Positions 33,198 to 43,918 are shown, counted from the stretch's first letter. The stretch is 64,000 nt of DNA from Pelagibacterium xiamenense (GCF_021166475.1 NZ_JAJOYS010000001.1:930001-994000), one strand, 5' to 3'. Translations and numbers: made by a program. The notes: generated from the letters alone by a model not told the origin.

Positions 33198-34286
33198 CTA
33201 TGCGAAAAGCACGTCGTCTTTGATCGTTTCGGCGCTGATGCCATCGGCGAGGTCGAAGAATGCCGGGATCATGGTGCCGCCGGTCTTGCCGGTTTCGCAC
33301 TGCCGGATGACCTCGGCGACAAGCGCGCGGCCACCGGCGCGCAAGGAGGAATTGACCAGCGTCGCGATACCCTCGAGCGGCGAGAGGTTGAGATATTGCA
33401 ACTGGTCGTTCATCGACGCGATCATCATGTCCTTGCCCGGCTTTTTGCCCGCCTGCGTGATCGCAGAAAGCCCTTCGAGCGCGAAAAGGATCGATGAATA
33501 GATAACCGCCGTCACCTCCGGATCCGCCAGCGCCAGCTCGGTGAGTTGATATCCTGCGTCGCCCATCGGGTGGGTGCCTTCGAAATAAAGGACCGTATCC
33601 GGTGGCAGCCCGAGATCCCGGACGGCGGCATCGACAGCACGGCGGCGGATCAGGGCGTAGAGGTATTGTTCGTCGCCGTTGATGAAAGCGAATTTCCTGT
33701 GCCCGTTCTCGACCACCAGCTTGGCGAGGTTGTAGAAGACCCCGTGGTTATCGATGTCGACCCAGCCAAAGTCATTGGCCACCCCGTCCCGCCCGTGCAC
33801 GACGAAAGGGACACCCGCGGACTTGAGGAAAGCGACGCGCGGGTCGTCAGGCCTGGGCACGTCGACGATGAAGCCGTCGACACTGCCATCGCGCACATAG
33901 TGTTCATACGCCGCCATCTGACCCTCGGGCGGCTCGCCCGACAGAACAATGTCGTATCGGCTGAGCCTGGCCTCGCGCAAAACGCCCGCCAGAACCTCGA
34001 CGAAGTGCGGATCGGCGAATTTCGCATCGTGTTCCGACTGCACCCACGCAATCGTGTGGCTGCGCTGGGTCACAAGCCGCTGCGCGTTGCGGTTGGGCGT
34101 ATATCCGGCCCGCCGAGCAGCTTCGACGATCTTCTGACGGGTCGCCTCGCCGACGTCGGAATACCCGTTTAGCGCGCGCGAGATCGTCGTGATCGACAGC
34201 CCCAGTTCGGCTGCCAGATGTTTTATGGTAATGCCGCGCGTGGGCGTTTGCCCCGCGCTTCTCTTTCGGCGTGGCGACGGCGCCAT
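33198..34286 (-). CDS. aglR: LacI-family repressor AglR
   Basis: A 362-aa LacI/GalR repressor. The N-terminal helix-turn-helix and hinge run TIKHLAAELGLSITTISRAL (about residues 20-40) with NGYSDVGEATRQKIVEAA; the periplasmic-binding-like sensor domain occupies residues 75-360. It should bind CCAAAACGTTTTGG before aglE and aglA and release it on binding an alpha-glucoside or derivative. GGGAGG precedes ATG 34286. It is divergent from aglA, with the operator in the shared 256-bp region, so it may also control itself. Confidence 0.9.
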   Translation of the reverse strand: MAPSPRRKRSAGQTPTRGITIKHLAAELGLSITTISRALNGYSDVGEATRQKIVEAARRAGYTPNRNAQRLVTQRSHTIAWVQSEHDAKFADPHFVEVLAGVLREARLSRYDIVLSGEPPEGQMAAYEHYVRDGSVDGFIVDVPRPDDPRVAFLKSAGVPFVVHGRDGVANDFGWVDIDNHGVFYNLAKLVVENGHRKFAFINGDEQYLYALIRRRAVDAAVRDLGLPPDTVLYFEGTHPMGDAGYQLTELALADPEVTAVIYSSILFALEGLSAITQAGKKPGKDMMIASMNDQLQYLNLSPLEGIATLVNSSLRAGGRALVAEVIRQCETGKTGGTMIPAFFDLADGISAETIKDDVLFA

Positions 34287-34390
34287 CACCTTCCTCCCAA
34301 AATTGTCCTACCCCCGGCGTTCGAGGCCGGTACCCCCATTCGCCCGCTTATACCGGTGGGTTCGGGAAAAAACCATGCCCCGACGCCCGG

Positions 34391-34418
34391 TTGACGGCAG
34401 CCCTTTTCCATGCGTAAT
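34391..34418 (+). promoter_or_regulatory. Probable aglA promoter
   Basis: TTGACG (34391-34396), a 16-bp spacer, and CGTAAT (34413-34418) resemble -35 and -10 boxes. The AglR operator begins 11 bp downstream, close to the expected transcription start, the classic position for repression. Confidence 0.5.
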
Positions 34419-34428
34419 GAGGGCATAC

Positions 34429-34442
34429 CCAAAACGTTTTGG
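34429..34442 (+). promoter_or_regulatory. AglR operator before aglA
   Basis: A perfect 14-bp palindrome CCAAAACGTTTTGG, identical to the aglE operator, in the aglR-aglA divergent region and just downstream of the predicted aglA promoter. Confidence 0.85.
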
Positions 34443-34542
34443 AAAGAGAATTCGCTAGGGCAGGATCGCAAGAAGCGGCCGGGTTTCACGATGCCGGGTG
34501 CGATCAACACGCGCGATTAATTTGGGGGAGACTTTCCGGGCC

Positions 34543-36225
34543 ATGAGTCACTTTGCGCCTGATTCCAAGCAGTACTGGCATCCTTCCGACACATCCCCCC
34601 TCGACCGCAACTGGTGGCGCGGCGCTGTGATCTACCAGATCTACCCGCGCTCCTTTCAGGACCATAACGGTGACGGCGTGGGCGATCTCGTCGGCATCAC
34701 CTCGCGGCTCGAGTACGTCGCGGATCTCGGCGTCGACGCGATCTGGCTCTCGCCGGTTTTCACCTCGCCGATGAAGGATTTCGGCTACGACGTTTCGAAC
34801 TACCGCGACATCGACCCGATCTTCGGCACGCTCGAGGATTTCGACAGGCTCGTGGAAAAGGCCCATGCGCTGGGTTTGAAGGTGATCATCGACCAGGTGA
34901 TCTCCCACACTTCCGACCGCCATCCGTGGTTCGCCGAAAGCCGCGTCTCGCGCACCAACGAGAAGGCCAACTGGTATGTCTGGGCCGACCCCAAGCCCGA
35001 CGGCTCGCCGCCCAACAACTGGCTTTCGATTTTCGGCGGGTCGGCCTGGCATTGGGACGGTCGGCGCATGCAGTATTACCTGCACAACTTCCTCGTCGCC
35101 CAGCCTGACCTCAACTTCCACAACCCCGACGTCCAGAACGCGGTCCTTGGCGAAATGCGGTTCTGGCTCGAGCGCGGCGTCGACGGCTTCCGGCTCGACA
35201 CGGTGAATTTCTACTTCCATTCCCAAGGGCTCGAGAACAATCCGCCCGTCAACCCGGAAGACTACAACGCATCGACCGCTCCCGCTGTGAACCCCTACAA
35301 CCTGCAGGAGCACACCTACGACAAGAGTCGCCCGGAAAACATCGCGTTCTTGAAGCGCATGCGCGCGCTGCTCGACGAATATCCGGGCAAGGCGACAGTC
35401 GGGGAAATCGGCGACGCGCAACACCAGCTCGAGATCATGGCCCAATACACCTCGGGCGATGACATGCTGCACATGTGCTACACGTTCGACTATCTCGGCG
35501 GCGAATATTCCGCCGCGCATTTCCGCGCTGCGATCGAGGCCACCGAGGCGACGGCACCGGACGGATGGATCTGCATCGCCTTTTCGAACCACGACGTCGT
35601 CCGCCACGTCACCCGCTGGGCGCCGCACGGCCACGAGGAACGCTTCACCCGCCAGGCGGCGATGCTGCTCATGAGCATGCGCGGCTCGGTCTGCATCTAT
35701 CAGGGCGAGGAACTTGGCCTGGGCGAGGCCGAACTCGCCTTCGAGGATCTGGTCGATCCGTATGGCATCGAGTTCTGGCCCGAGTTCAAAGGGCGCGATG
35801 GCTGCCGGACGCCGATGGTTTGGCAGGCCCATATCCATCAGGGCGGATTTTCTTCGGCCAACCGGACCTGGCTGCCAGTACCGGCACACCATCTCCACCA
35901 TGCCGTCGACCAGCAGGAACACGTCGCCAATTCGGTGCTCGAATTCTACCGCGCCATGCTCGTCTTCCGCAAACAGCATCCGGCACTCGCCAAAGGCTCC
36001 ATTACAGTGCGGCACGACACGCCCGAGGGCGTTCTGGCCTTTACCCGGACGCTTGATGATGAAACGCTGTTCTGCGCCTTCAACATGACCGCGTACCCGG
36101 TCGTATACGAGCTGCCGGGCGAAACGGCGCTTTCCGATGCGGGAGCGCCGGGATCGGACGGGCAATTGGACGGCAATCGGTTGAGCTTTGGTCCCTTCGG
36201 GGCCTATATTGGACGAATGAGCTAG
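34543..36225 (+). CDS. aglA: GH13 alpha-glucosidase AglA
   Basis: A 560-aa cytoplasmic alpha-glucosidase that hydrolyses the imported alpha-glucosides. Catalytic segments are DGFRLDTVN (nucleophile Asp), [10 protein letters not shown] (acid/base Glu) and FSNHDVVRH (Asp). It has a 20-aa N-terminal extension relative to the paralogue at 17308. ATG 34543 is used; GGGGGAG lies 12 bp ahead, slightly far. It lies under the AglR operator and is followed 26 bp later by aglK, forming aglAK. Confidence 0.94.
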   Translation: MSHFAPDSKQYWHPSDTSPLDRNWWRGAVIYQIYPRSFQDHNGDGVGDLVGITSRLEYVADLGVDAIWLSPVFTSPMKDFGYDVSNYRDIDPIFGTLEDFDRLVEKAHALGLKVIIDQVISHTSDRHPWFAESRVSRTNEKANWYVWADPKPDGSPPNNWLSIFGGSAWHWDGRRMQYYLHNFLVAQPDLNFHNPDVQNAVLGEMRFWLERGVDGFRLDTVNFYFHSQGLENNPPVNPEDYNASTAPAVNPYNLQEHTYDKSRPENIAFLKRMRALLDEYPGKATVGEIGDAQHQLEIMAQYTSGDDMLHMCYTFDYLGGEYSAAHFRAAIEATEATAPDGWICIAFSNHDVVRHVTRWAPHGHEERFTRQAAMLLMSMRGSVCIYQGEELGLGEAELAFEDLVDPYGIEFWPEFKGRDGCRTPMVWQAHIHQGGFSSANRTWLPVPAHHLHHAVDQQEHVANSVLEFYRAMLVFRKQHPALAKGSITVRHDTPEGVLAFTRTLDDETLFCAFNMTAYPVVYELPGETALSDAGAPGSDGQLDGNRLSFGPFGAYIGRMS

Positions 36226-36251
36226 GGCGCCTGGGCCCGTTGGGAGGAAGA

Positions 36252-37520
<1,269 letters not shown>

Positions 37521-37524
37521 TTGA

Positions 37525-39213
37525 CTAACCTTGGTGCGCGTTCGCGCCGGGCGTTCTGCGTCCGGTGCGCGCCAACAGGATAACCGGCAAGATTCCTATC
37601 GCGATGATGATGAGCGCAGCGAGCGCTGCATCCTCATAGGTCCCGCGCGCCGCCTCGCCGTAGAGCAGGGTGGAAAGGCTCTCGAAATTGAGCGGCCGGA
37701 GCAGAAGCGTCGCGGGCAGCTCCTTCATGCAATCGACGAAGACGAGTAGGCCCGCGGCCGTCAATGCCGCGCGCGAGAGTGGAAGGTGCACCCTTACGAG
37801 CGCGCCCGTCGCCGTCTGGCCGAGCGTGCGGGCCGCATGGTCGTAGGACATCGGGATACGGCTCAAACCCGCCTCGATGCCGCCCGACGCAATGGCAAGG
37901 AACCGTGCCGCATAGGCATAAACAAGCGCCGCACCCGAGCCGAGCAGGAGCAAACCGGTCGATATCCCGAACCATTCGCGCATGGCGTGGTCGAGGGTGC
38001 GGTCGATGAAGGCGACCGGGATCAGGATGCCGATCGCCAGAACGGTTCCGGGCACCGCGTATCCCAGCGTTGCGATGCGCGCCATCGCGCCGGTCAGCCG
38101 GTCGGGGCGAAGGCGGGCCGCGTAGGCAACAGCGAAGCCCATGAACAAGACGACAAGCGTGGCAACGGCCGAAAGACTTACCGTATTGAGCGTGGCGCGG
38201 ACGAGATAGGGTGAGAGGCCGGCGAATTCGATGCGCTCGATGGCCTCGAAAAGGAGATAAAGCGCCGGACCGAGAAAGCCGATCACGATGGGCAACGCGC
38301 CGAGCGCCAGCGCCAGAAGCCCGCGCGCGCCCGTGAGCCGCTGGGGGTCCATGGGGCGCGCCCTCTGCGCGCTGTGGGCGAACCTCTGATCGCGCCGCGC
38401 CCAGCGCTCGACGACGATCAGCGTCACGACGAAAACCAGCATCGCCATGGCGATCTGAGCTGCGCCGGGAAGGTCGGTGCGGATGATCCACGTGGTATAG
38501 ACCGACGCCGTCAGCGTGCGGATGCCCAGAAACTGTGCCGCGCCCACGTCATTGAGCGCTTCCATGAGGGCCAGGCTGACCCCGACCGCGATTGCCGGGC
38601 GCGCGAGCGGGAGCGCCACGCGCCAGAAGACGGTAGAGCGCCGGACGCCCAGCGTGCGAGAGACCTCGATGAGGTTCGCCGCCTGGGTGAGGAACATCGC
38701 GCGCGTGGTGAGGTAGACATAGGGGTAGAGCACGAAGCCGAAGATCAGGATCGCGCCCCACATCGACCGTATGTCGGGAAGCCGGAAGTCGCGCGGGCTG
38801 TCATAGCCCAGAATTGCCCGGATGACGCCTTGAACCGGCCCGAGCGGGCTCAGGACGTCGAGATAGGCATAGGCCATGATATAGGTCGGAACGGCAAGAG
38901 GGAGCAAAAGCGCCCATTCGAGCACGCCGCGTCCGCGAAAATCGTAAGCAGAAACGATCCACGCCGCGCCGGTGCCGACGCAGGTGGCGATGATCCCCGT
39001 TCCGGCGAGCAGGATAGCGGTATTCTGAACTGCTTGCGGCAGCACATAGGCAATGACATGGGACCAGAGGGTCCCGGTGTCGCTTGCCGCCGTGATCGCA
39101 ATGGTCAGCACCGGAATCAGCGCGAGGGCCGCCGTGAGCACGGCCAGACCGACCCATACCCCGCTGCCCCCGTGACGCCGTCTGTTCGCCTGTGTCGGAA
39201 AAACCGCTGCCAT
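37525..39213 (-). CDS. fbpB: Fe(III) ABC transporter permease FbpB
   Basis: A 562-aa double-length permease with about 12 transmembrane helices in two related halves, as in FbpB/AfuB iron transporters. EAA-type loops are EVSRTLGVRRSTVFWRVALP and, in the second half, YDHAARTLGQTATGALVRVH. It moves ferric iron delivered by FbpA into the cytoplasm using FbpC. ATG 39213 has GAGG four bases ahead; TTG 39216 is an alternative. A terminator hairpin separates it from fbpA, lowering its expression relative to the receptor. Confidence 0.9.
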   Translation of the reverse strand: MAAVFPTQANRRRHGGSGVWVGLAVLTAALALIPVLTIAITAASDTGTLWSHVIAYVLPQAVQNTAILLAGTGIIATCVGTGAAWIVSAYDFRGRGVLEWALLLPLAVPTYIMAYAYLDVLSPLGPVQGVIRAILGYDSPRDFRLPDIRSMWGAILIFGFVLYPYVYLTTRAMFLTQAANLIEVSRTLGVRRSTVFWRVALPLARPAIAVGVSLALMEALNDVGAAQFLGIRTLTASVYTTWIIRTDLPGAAQIAMAMLVFVVTLIVVERWARRDQRFAHSAQRARPMDPQRLTGARGLLALALGALPIVIGFLGPALYLLFEAIERIEFAGLSPYLVRATLNTVSLSAVATLVVLFMGFAVAYAARLRPDRLTGAMARIATLGYAVPGTVLAIGILIPVAFIDRTLDHAMREWFGISTGLLLLGSGAALVYAYAARFLAIASGGIEAGLSRIPMSYDHAARTLGQTATGALVRVHLPLSRAALTAAGLLVFVDCMKELPATLLLRPLNFESLSTLLYGEAARGTYEDAALAALIIIAIGILPVILLARTGRRTPGANAHQG

Positions 39214-39229
39214 CAAACCTCAGGAAAAA

Positions 39230-39253
39230 GCGGCGGACCGATGGGTCCGCCGC
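39230..39253 (-). terminator. Intercistronic terminator between fbpA and fbpB
   Basis: On the minus strand GCGGCGGACC, loop CATC and GGTCCGCCGC (10-bp perfect stem) are followed by five T residues, 9 bp after the fbpA stop and 17 bp before fbpB. It should end most fbpA transcripts and allow limited read-through into fbpB. Confidence 0.75.
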
Positions 39254-39262
39254 CTTTTGGTA

Positions 39263-40288
39263 TCAGTTTTCGAAGGTATCGAAATTGACCCTGTCGACCA
39301 ATTCGCTCGCCAGCGTGCGGTACTGGACGATGTCACCAAGTGGGATCGAGTCGGGTTCCAGTTCGCCGAAGGCGGCAATGATCGGGTGGGCTTCCGCGGT
39401 GCCGGTCACCGGATATTCGAAATTGGCTTCGGCATAGAGCTTTTGTGCCTCGTCCGAGACGAGGTACTCAAGCAGTTGGACGGCTTCCTCGCGGTTGGGT
39501 GCGTGCGCTGCAACGCCGGCGCCGGAGATGTTCACCTGCGTGCCGCCGTTTTCGAAGGTCGGCAGGATGACCTTGATCTCGTCGCTCCAGGCCTTCTGCT
39601 CGTCGCCGCCTGCGCCGCTGGCCATCAGCCCGACATAGTACGAGTTGCCAATGGAAATATCGCAGATGCCTGCCGCGATGTCGCGCGCGCCGTCGCGGTC
39701 GCCGCCTGCCGCCACGCGGGCCTGATTGGCCTTGATGCCCTCGAGCCACTGAAGTGCCGCGTCTTCACCGTGATGGGCGATATAGGCCGCGAACAGGGCG
39801 GTATTGTAAGGGTGATGCCCCGACCGGATGCACAGACGCCCGCGCCACTCTTCATCGTCGAGCTGCTCGTAGGTGAACGTGTCCAGATCGAGGTCCTTCG
39901 CCGCATAGAGCACGCGGGCGCGCCCCGAGAGCGCGAACCAGTTGCCGTCGGCATCGCGGAGCACTTCGGGGATGGCCGCTTCGAGAACCTCGGATTCGAC
40001 CGGCTGGGTCAGGCCCCGATCGACAAGGTCGCTCAGAACGCCGAAGTCGACGGTCATCAGGATGTCGGCGGGCGAGCTTTCGCCTTCCGCCGCAACCCGC
40101 TCTGCCAGACCGTCCTGAAGGAAAACGGTGTTGACCGCGATCCCGGTCTCCTCGGTAAAGGCCTCGAGGATCGGTTGGATCAGTCCGGGTTCGCGGGTGG
40201 TATAGATATTCACTTCCTGCGCGAGGGCGGGGCTTGCGGCGGTAAGTGCGAAAAGGCTCGCAACCGCAAAGCGCTTCAGGGTCGTCAT
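39263..40288 (-). CDS. fbpA: Fe(III)-binding periplasmic protein FbpA
   Basis: A 341-aa iron-binding protein. The signal peptide covers MTTLKRFAVASLFALTAASP with cleavage near ALA-QE. The mature part starts with VNIYTTRE and includes the iron-ligand tyrosine pair region ISIGNSYYVG. It captures ferric iron in the periplasm for FbpB. Immediately upstream lies an Irr-type ICE box (40386), so regulation by iron through Irr is expected. It is separated from fbpC by 150 bp, so it likely has its own promoter. Confidence 0.92.
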   Translation of the reverse strand: MTTLKRFAVASLFALTAASPALAQEVNIYTTREPGLIQPILEAFTEETGIAVNTVFLQDGLAERVAAEGESSPADILMTVDFGVLSDLVDRGLTQPVESEVLEAAIPEVLRDADGNWFALSGRARVLYAAKDLDLDTFTYEQLDDEEWRGRLCIRSGHHPYNTALFAAYIAHHGEDAALQWLEGIKANQARVAAGGDRDGARDIAAGICDISIGNSYYVGLMASGAGGDEQKAWSDEIKVILPTFENGGTQVNISGAGVAAHAPNREEAVQLLEYLVSDEAQKLYAEANFEYPVTGTAEAHPIIAAFGELEPDSIPLGDIVQYRTLASELVDRVNFDTFEN

Positions 40289-40385
40289 GGGAATTCCTCC
40301 AAACGGTCAAACGCTGACAGCGCCTAAGCGCGCCGTGATGCGCCTTAATCCATAGTGGAGGCGGAAAGTCAAGTATAATGAAGTA

Positions 40386-40406
40386 AGTTTAGAGGCGTTC
40401 TAAACT
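40386..40406 (-). promoter_or_regulatory. ICE box (Irr-binding site) before fbpA
   Basis: AGTTTAGA, 5 nt, TCTAAACT forms a perfect 21-bp inverted repeat. Its central 17 bp (40388-40404) matches the rhizobial ICE consensus TTTAGAANNNTTCTAAA with one mismatch. It lies 98 bp upstream of fbpA, with a TATACT -10-like box about 9 bp downstream on the minus strand. Irr is the heme-responsive iron regulator of this order. Confidence 0.8.
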
Positions 40407-40409
40407 ATT

Positions 40410-40425
40410 GTAATTGTTTAGTTAC
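40410..40425. promoter_or_regulatory. GTAAYT-N4-AGTTAC palindrome beside the ICE box
   Basis: GTAATT-GTTT-AGTTAC differs in one arm base from the perfect operator at 2190-2205. It lies 3 bp from the ICE box between fbpC and fbpA. Either a third site for the same unknown regulator or an AT-rich coincidence. Confidence 0.35.
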
Positions 40426-40437
40426 TTCGCCCCGCTC

Positions 40438-41520
40438 TCAGCCGCGGGGAAGCGCGGCGCGCGCGGCTTCGTCGGCAGAAAAAACCAGGACGTCGTCGGG
40501 TTCGATGCTGACTTGCACCGTGTGCCCGACATCCAGCCCCGATCGTGCGCTGGTGCGCATCACCAGCGGTTCGCTCATGCCGTCCACGGACAGACCCACT
40601 TCCTCAATCTCCCCGAGCAGGACCCTGCTCGTGACCCGGGCAGCGATGCCGCTGCCGTTGAGCTTGACGGCTTGCGGCCGCACGTAGAGGTATACCGGAC
40701 CGGAGCTGCCGCAGGGCGCCGGAAACCGCCCCAACGGGCTATCGAGCCAGTCCCCGGAGCGGCGCGCCGGAATGCGGTTGACCCGCGAGAAGAACTCGGC
40801 GGCGTAGGCGGTCTGGGGATAGCTGTAGATCGCATCGCCGGTACCGGTTTCGATGACCTTGCCCTTATGCATGAGGACGACCTTGTCGCCCAGCGAGAGG
40901 GCTTCCTCGGGATCGTGCGTCACGATGATGGCGGTGGTTCCGAGCGCACGAAGCACCGAGCTCGTTTCCTGCCGGACAGCATCGCGCAGGCGGCGGTCGA
41001 GGTTCGAGAACGGTTCGTCCATCAAAAGCACGTGCGGCTGCGGCGCGAGCGCGCGGGCGAGCGCGACGCGCTGCTGCTCGCCGCCCGAAAGCATATGGGG
41101 ATACCGGTCTGCGAGCCCGTCGATCTTGAGCCTGGAAAGAACCTCGTCGGCACGCTCACCCGCCGCCTTGCGGCCCAGAGGCCGCAGGCCGAAAAGGATG
41201 TTCTGGCGTGCGCTCAGGTGCGGGAAGAGCGCATAGTCCTGGAACATGAAGCCCACATTGCGGTCTTCGGGTTCAACGAAAACGTCCGGGCCGGTGACCA
41301 TGTCCCCGTCGAGCCACACCGAACCGGCGTCGATATCCTCGACCCCGGCGATGACGCGCAAAAGCGTGGACTTGCCGCAGCCGGACTGGCCCACGAGGCA
41401 GACGACCTCACCCGCGGCCATATCGAACGAAACGTTGTCGAGCGCCGTCACCGCACCGAAGCGGCGCGTGACGGACCTGATTGAAAGAGCCGGTGTTTGC
41501 GCTTGGGTCATGCCTGTCAC
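40438..41520 (-). CDS. fbpC: Fe(III) ABC transporter ATPase FbpC
   Basis: A 360-aa ABC ATPase of the FbpC/PotA group energising FbpB. Motifs: Walker A GQSGCGKST, signature LSGGEQQR, Walker B VLLMDEP, switch His in IVTHDPEE, and a C-terminal TOBE region. The GTG start at 41520 is favoured by AGG at proper distance; ATG 41511 would shorten it by three residues. It lies upstream of fbpA and only 22 bp after the kinase-like gene on the same strand, so it may be co-transcribed with that gene rather than with the ICE-box transcript. Confidence 0.9.
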   Translation of the reverse strand: MTGMTQAQTPALSIRSVTRRFGAVTALDNVSFDMAAGEVVCLVGQSGCGKSTLLRVIAGVEDIDAGSVWLDGDMVTGPDVFVEPEDRNVGFMFQDYALFPHLSARQNILFGLRPLGRKAAGERADEVLSRLKIDGLADRYPHMLSGGEQQRVALARALAPQPHVLLMDEPFSNLDRRLRDAVRQETSSVLRALGTTAIIVTHDPEEALSLGDKVVLMHKGKVIETGTGDAIYSYPQTAYAAEFFSRVNRIPARRSGDWLDSPLGRFPAPCGSSGPVYLYVRPQAVKLNGSGIAARVTSRVLLGEIEEVGLSVDGMSEPLVMRTSARSGLDVGHTVQVSIEPDDVLVFSADEAARAALPRG

Positions 41521-41542
41521 AAGCGCCTGGCAGGAGCTTTTG

Positions 41543-43918
41543 TCAAGACGATGCCGGCTGGCGGATAACGAGTGCTGCGGGAATACTGAGGGTCATCAGT
41601 GTGCCGGTCTCGCTTGCCGGGGCGAGATCGAGCGAGCACGCATTGACCGCCGCCAGCGAGCGCGTGAGCGTCAGCCCTATACTCGAGCGTATCGGAGCTC
41701 GCGCTGCGCCCTCCTTGTCCTGTCCATCACGGAAGACAACGAACTGCTCTGTCAGTGCGTTGGGTGATTTCGCCGCGTCGCGTACATGGATCGAAACCGA
41801 TCCGTCTCCCTCCCGCTGGGCGGAGAGCACAACCTTGCTGCCTTCGCCGCTCTGGGCGATGGCGCTCGCGAGCATGTTGAGAACGGCTTGCTTGAGCGTG
41901 GCTTCATCGGCCCGGACGAAGGGCAGCGCTTCGGAAATGGCGCTGCGCAGAAGTACTCGCGCCGAGCCGGCATGGCCCCTCACGCGCACGAGGCAGTCCG
42001 CAAGCAGCGTCGCCAGGTCGATGTCGGCCGGCGAGAGCCGCATTTCGCCATTGGCGAGGCGCACGAAATCGTCAAGTTCGTCCGCCAGGTCGCCGATGGC
42101 CTGTCCCGCTGCCTTGATGTCGCGCGCATATTCGATATAGCGCGGATTGGTGATCGGGCCGAAGGCCTGAGAGGCGATGAGCTCGGCAAAGCCTGAAATC
42201 GTGTTGAGCGGCCGCCGTACTTCGCGGCTGATGCGCGAAAGGGTGGCCGTCGGCACGCCGGCATGCGCCGGAGAACCGGGCGTTTCCGGCATCTCGAGAA
42301 TGCCGAAATAGCCCGAGATCACGCCAGCGCGGCCTTGCGCGAATAGCTTGAGCCGGGTGCCGCGCGCGCTGCCCTTGAGCGTCACCGCCGGCCGCCGGGA
42401 TTCGGCGAACCGCGCCGGCAGGGAGAGGAAGCGCTCGAGTTCGGCCCTGCCTTCGGGGGCAATGAGCGCGGTAAGCGTCATGCCAGGCGCGGGTGCGTCC
42501 TCGCCCCCGTCATTGATGCTGACCTCCGACACAACGCCGTTGGCATCGGTGGCAAGGAAAATGTCTCCCGAAAGGCTCGCGGCAAGCTGGGCGAAGCGCT
42601 TGACCTCGCCCTCGTCGAGGACGTCGCCGTCGCGCGCCCGGGCCGAAAGCATGACCGCGTTGCGGCCCTGCCAGGAAACGGTCTGCAGCCGGGCGGTGAC
42701 CGCGATCTTTTCCCCGTCGCGGCGTACAAGCTGCGTTACCGGTCCGGCGGGTTCGGCAGCGTCGACCGTCGGGAAGATTGTGGCGAGCCCGAGCGCGCGC
42801 AGCGTCGTCGCGTTTTCGTAGCCGGTGAGATCGACGAGTGCGCGGTTGGCGAACAGGATTTCCTGGTCGCGGAAGATGAGGATGCCCAACGGAAGGCGAT
42901 TGAGAACGAGGGATTCGTCGCTGAGCGGAACCAGGGAGCCGGTGTCGCGCGGGGCCTCCGGGGCCGGTTCGGCCGGGGCTTCGGGTTCGCTCTCGGTGCC
43001 GATCCGGTCGTTGAGAATACGCGCGAGCTCCTCGAAATTGTAGCGCGCCGCGCGGTCGTCGTTCTCCGGCGCGCTCTCGTCCGCCTGCTCGCCCTCGTCA
43101 GAGGTATCGGTCTCGTAGTGCGCGGTCGGCAGCGTCAACCCGCGCCCCGTGATTTGCCACAGGCCGGCCCGCCCGCTGGCATCCTGCTCGGCGTCGGCGG
43201 TGAAGACCTCGGTTTCGTCGATTACCGCTTCCGCGCCCCAATCGCTCTGTTCGCCATCGGTCGCTTCGGGCGCGCCGGTATGCTGGGGGAGCGGGGCGGA
43301 TTGGTGCTCGTGGATCGCCTCCGGGGGGAGCGGCAGATCGTCGGCCTCGCTCAGCGGCTCGTAAAGCGCGCCGTCATCGGCCAGCTTGGCAACCAGTGCG
43401 CTCAGCCCGCTGCCGGGAGCGTCCACCGCGGTTTCCTCCGGCGTTTCTCGGGGCGCCTCCGGTTCATCCGGCGCGGATACGGCGTCATCCGGAATAGCCT
43501 CGGGTTCGTCGCCGGCGACATCTTCGGGCGCCGGTGCCGCGGCGGCACGGATTTCTTCGGCGATCGGATCGACGCCGACGACCAGGAGGGCAGGGCCGCC
43601 CGCGTCAGCGAGCGCGAGCGGCGTACAGACACAGGTTGCTGAAAGCGGCTTGCTGCCTGCCACGAACTGCATGCGTGAAAGCGTCGACTGGCCCATGAGC
43701 CCCAGCCGCAGGATGCGCGTGATCTGCCCCTTGATCGGCTGCGCGGCTTCGGCGCGCTTGAGCCCGGAGGATTTAAGCTTGGCGCCAAAAAGCGCCGCGG
43801 CATCGTTGTGCCACAAGAGCGACTTGCCGCCTTCCGCCCAAAGCCAGGCCGGGCGGGGATCGTCCTGGAGCGCGAGCGCGCGTTGCGCATCGGGCTTTTC
43901 TGTCCAATCCTGCTTCAT
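41543..43918 (-). CDS. PAS-containing histidine-kinase-like protein without phospho-acceptor histidine
   Basis: A roughly 791-aa sensor protein with an N-terminal PAS-like domain (about 1-120), a long acidic Pro/Ala/Glu linker (about 130-330), further PAS-like regions (LNRLPLGILIFRDQEILFAN and later), then HisKA-like and ATPase-like domains. The H box, normally SHELRTPLN, reads SREVRRPLN, so His is Arg. The N box reads LNMLASAIAQS instead of LLSNA and the G1 glycine is missing (HVRDAAKS). It is therefore probably a pseudokinase scaffold, by analogy with DivL, where Tyr replaces His. No transmembrane helix was seen. Start 43918 is a judgement; GTG 43975 is possible. Confidence 0.82.
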   Translation of the reverse strand: MKQDWTEKPDAQRALALQDDPRPAWLWAEGGKSLLWHNDAAALFGAKLKSSGLKRAEAAQPIKGQITRILRLGLMGQSTLSRMQFVAGSKPLSATCVCTPLALADAGGPALLVVGVDPIAEEIRAAAAPAPEDVAGDEPEAIPDDAVSAPDEPEAPRETPEETAVDAPGSGLSALVAKLADDGALYEPLSEADDLPLPPEAIHEHQSAPLPQHTGAPEATDGEQSDWGAEAVIDETEVFTADAEQDASGRAGLWQITGRGLTLPTAHYETDTSDEGEQADESAPENDDRAARYNFEELARILNDRIGTESEPEAPAEPAPEAPRDTGSLVPLSDESLVLNRLPLGILIFRDQEILFANRALVDLTGYENATTLRALGLATIFPTVDAAEPAGPVTQLVRRDGEKIAVTARLQTVSWQGRNAVMLSARARDGDVLDEGEVKRFAQLAASLSGDIFLATDANGVVSEVSINDGGEDAPAPGMTLTALIAPEGRAELERFLSLPARFAESRRPAVTLKGSARGTRLKLFAQGRAGVISGYFGILEMPETPGSPAHAGVPTATLSRISREVRRPLNTISGFAELIASQAFGPITNPRYIEYARDIKAAGQAIGDLADELDDFVRLANGEMRLSPADIDLATLLADCLVRVRGHAGSARVLLRSAISEALPFVRADEATLKQAVLNMLASAIAQSGEGSKVVLSAQREGDGSVSIHVRDAAKSPNALTEQFVVFRDGQDKEGAARAPIRSSIGLTLTRSLAAVNACSLDLAPASETGTLMTLSIPAALVIRQPASS

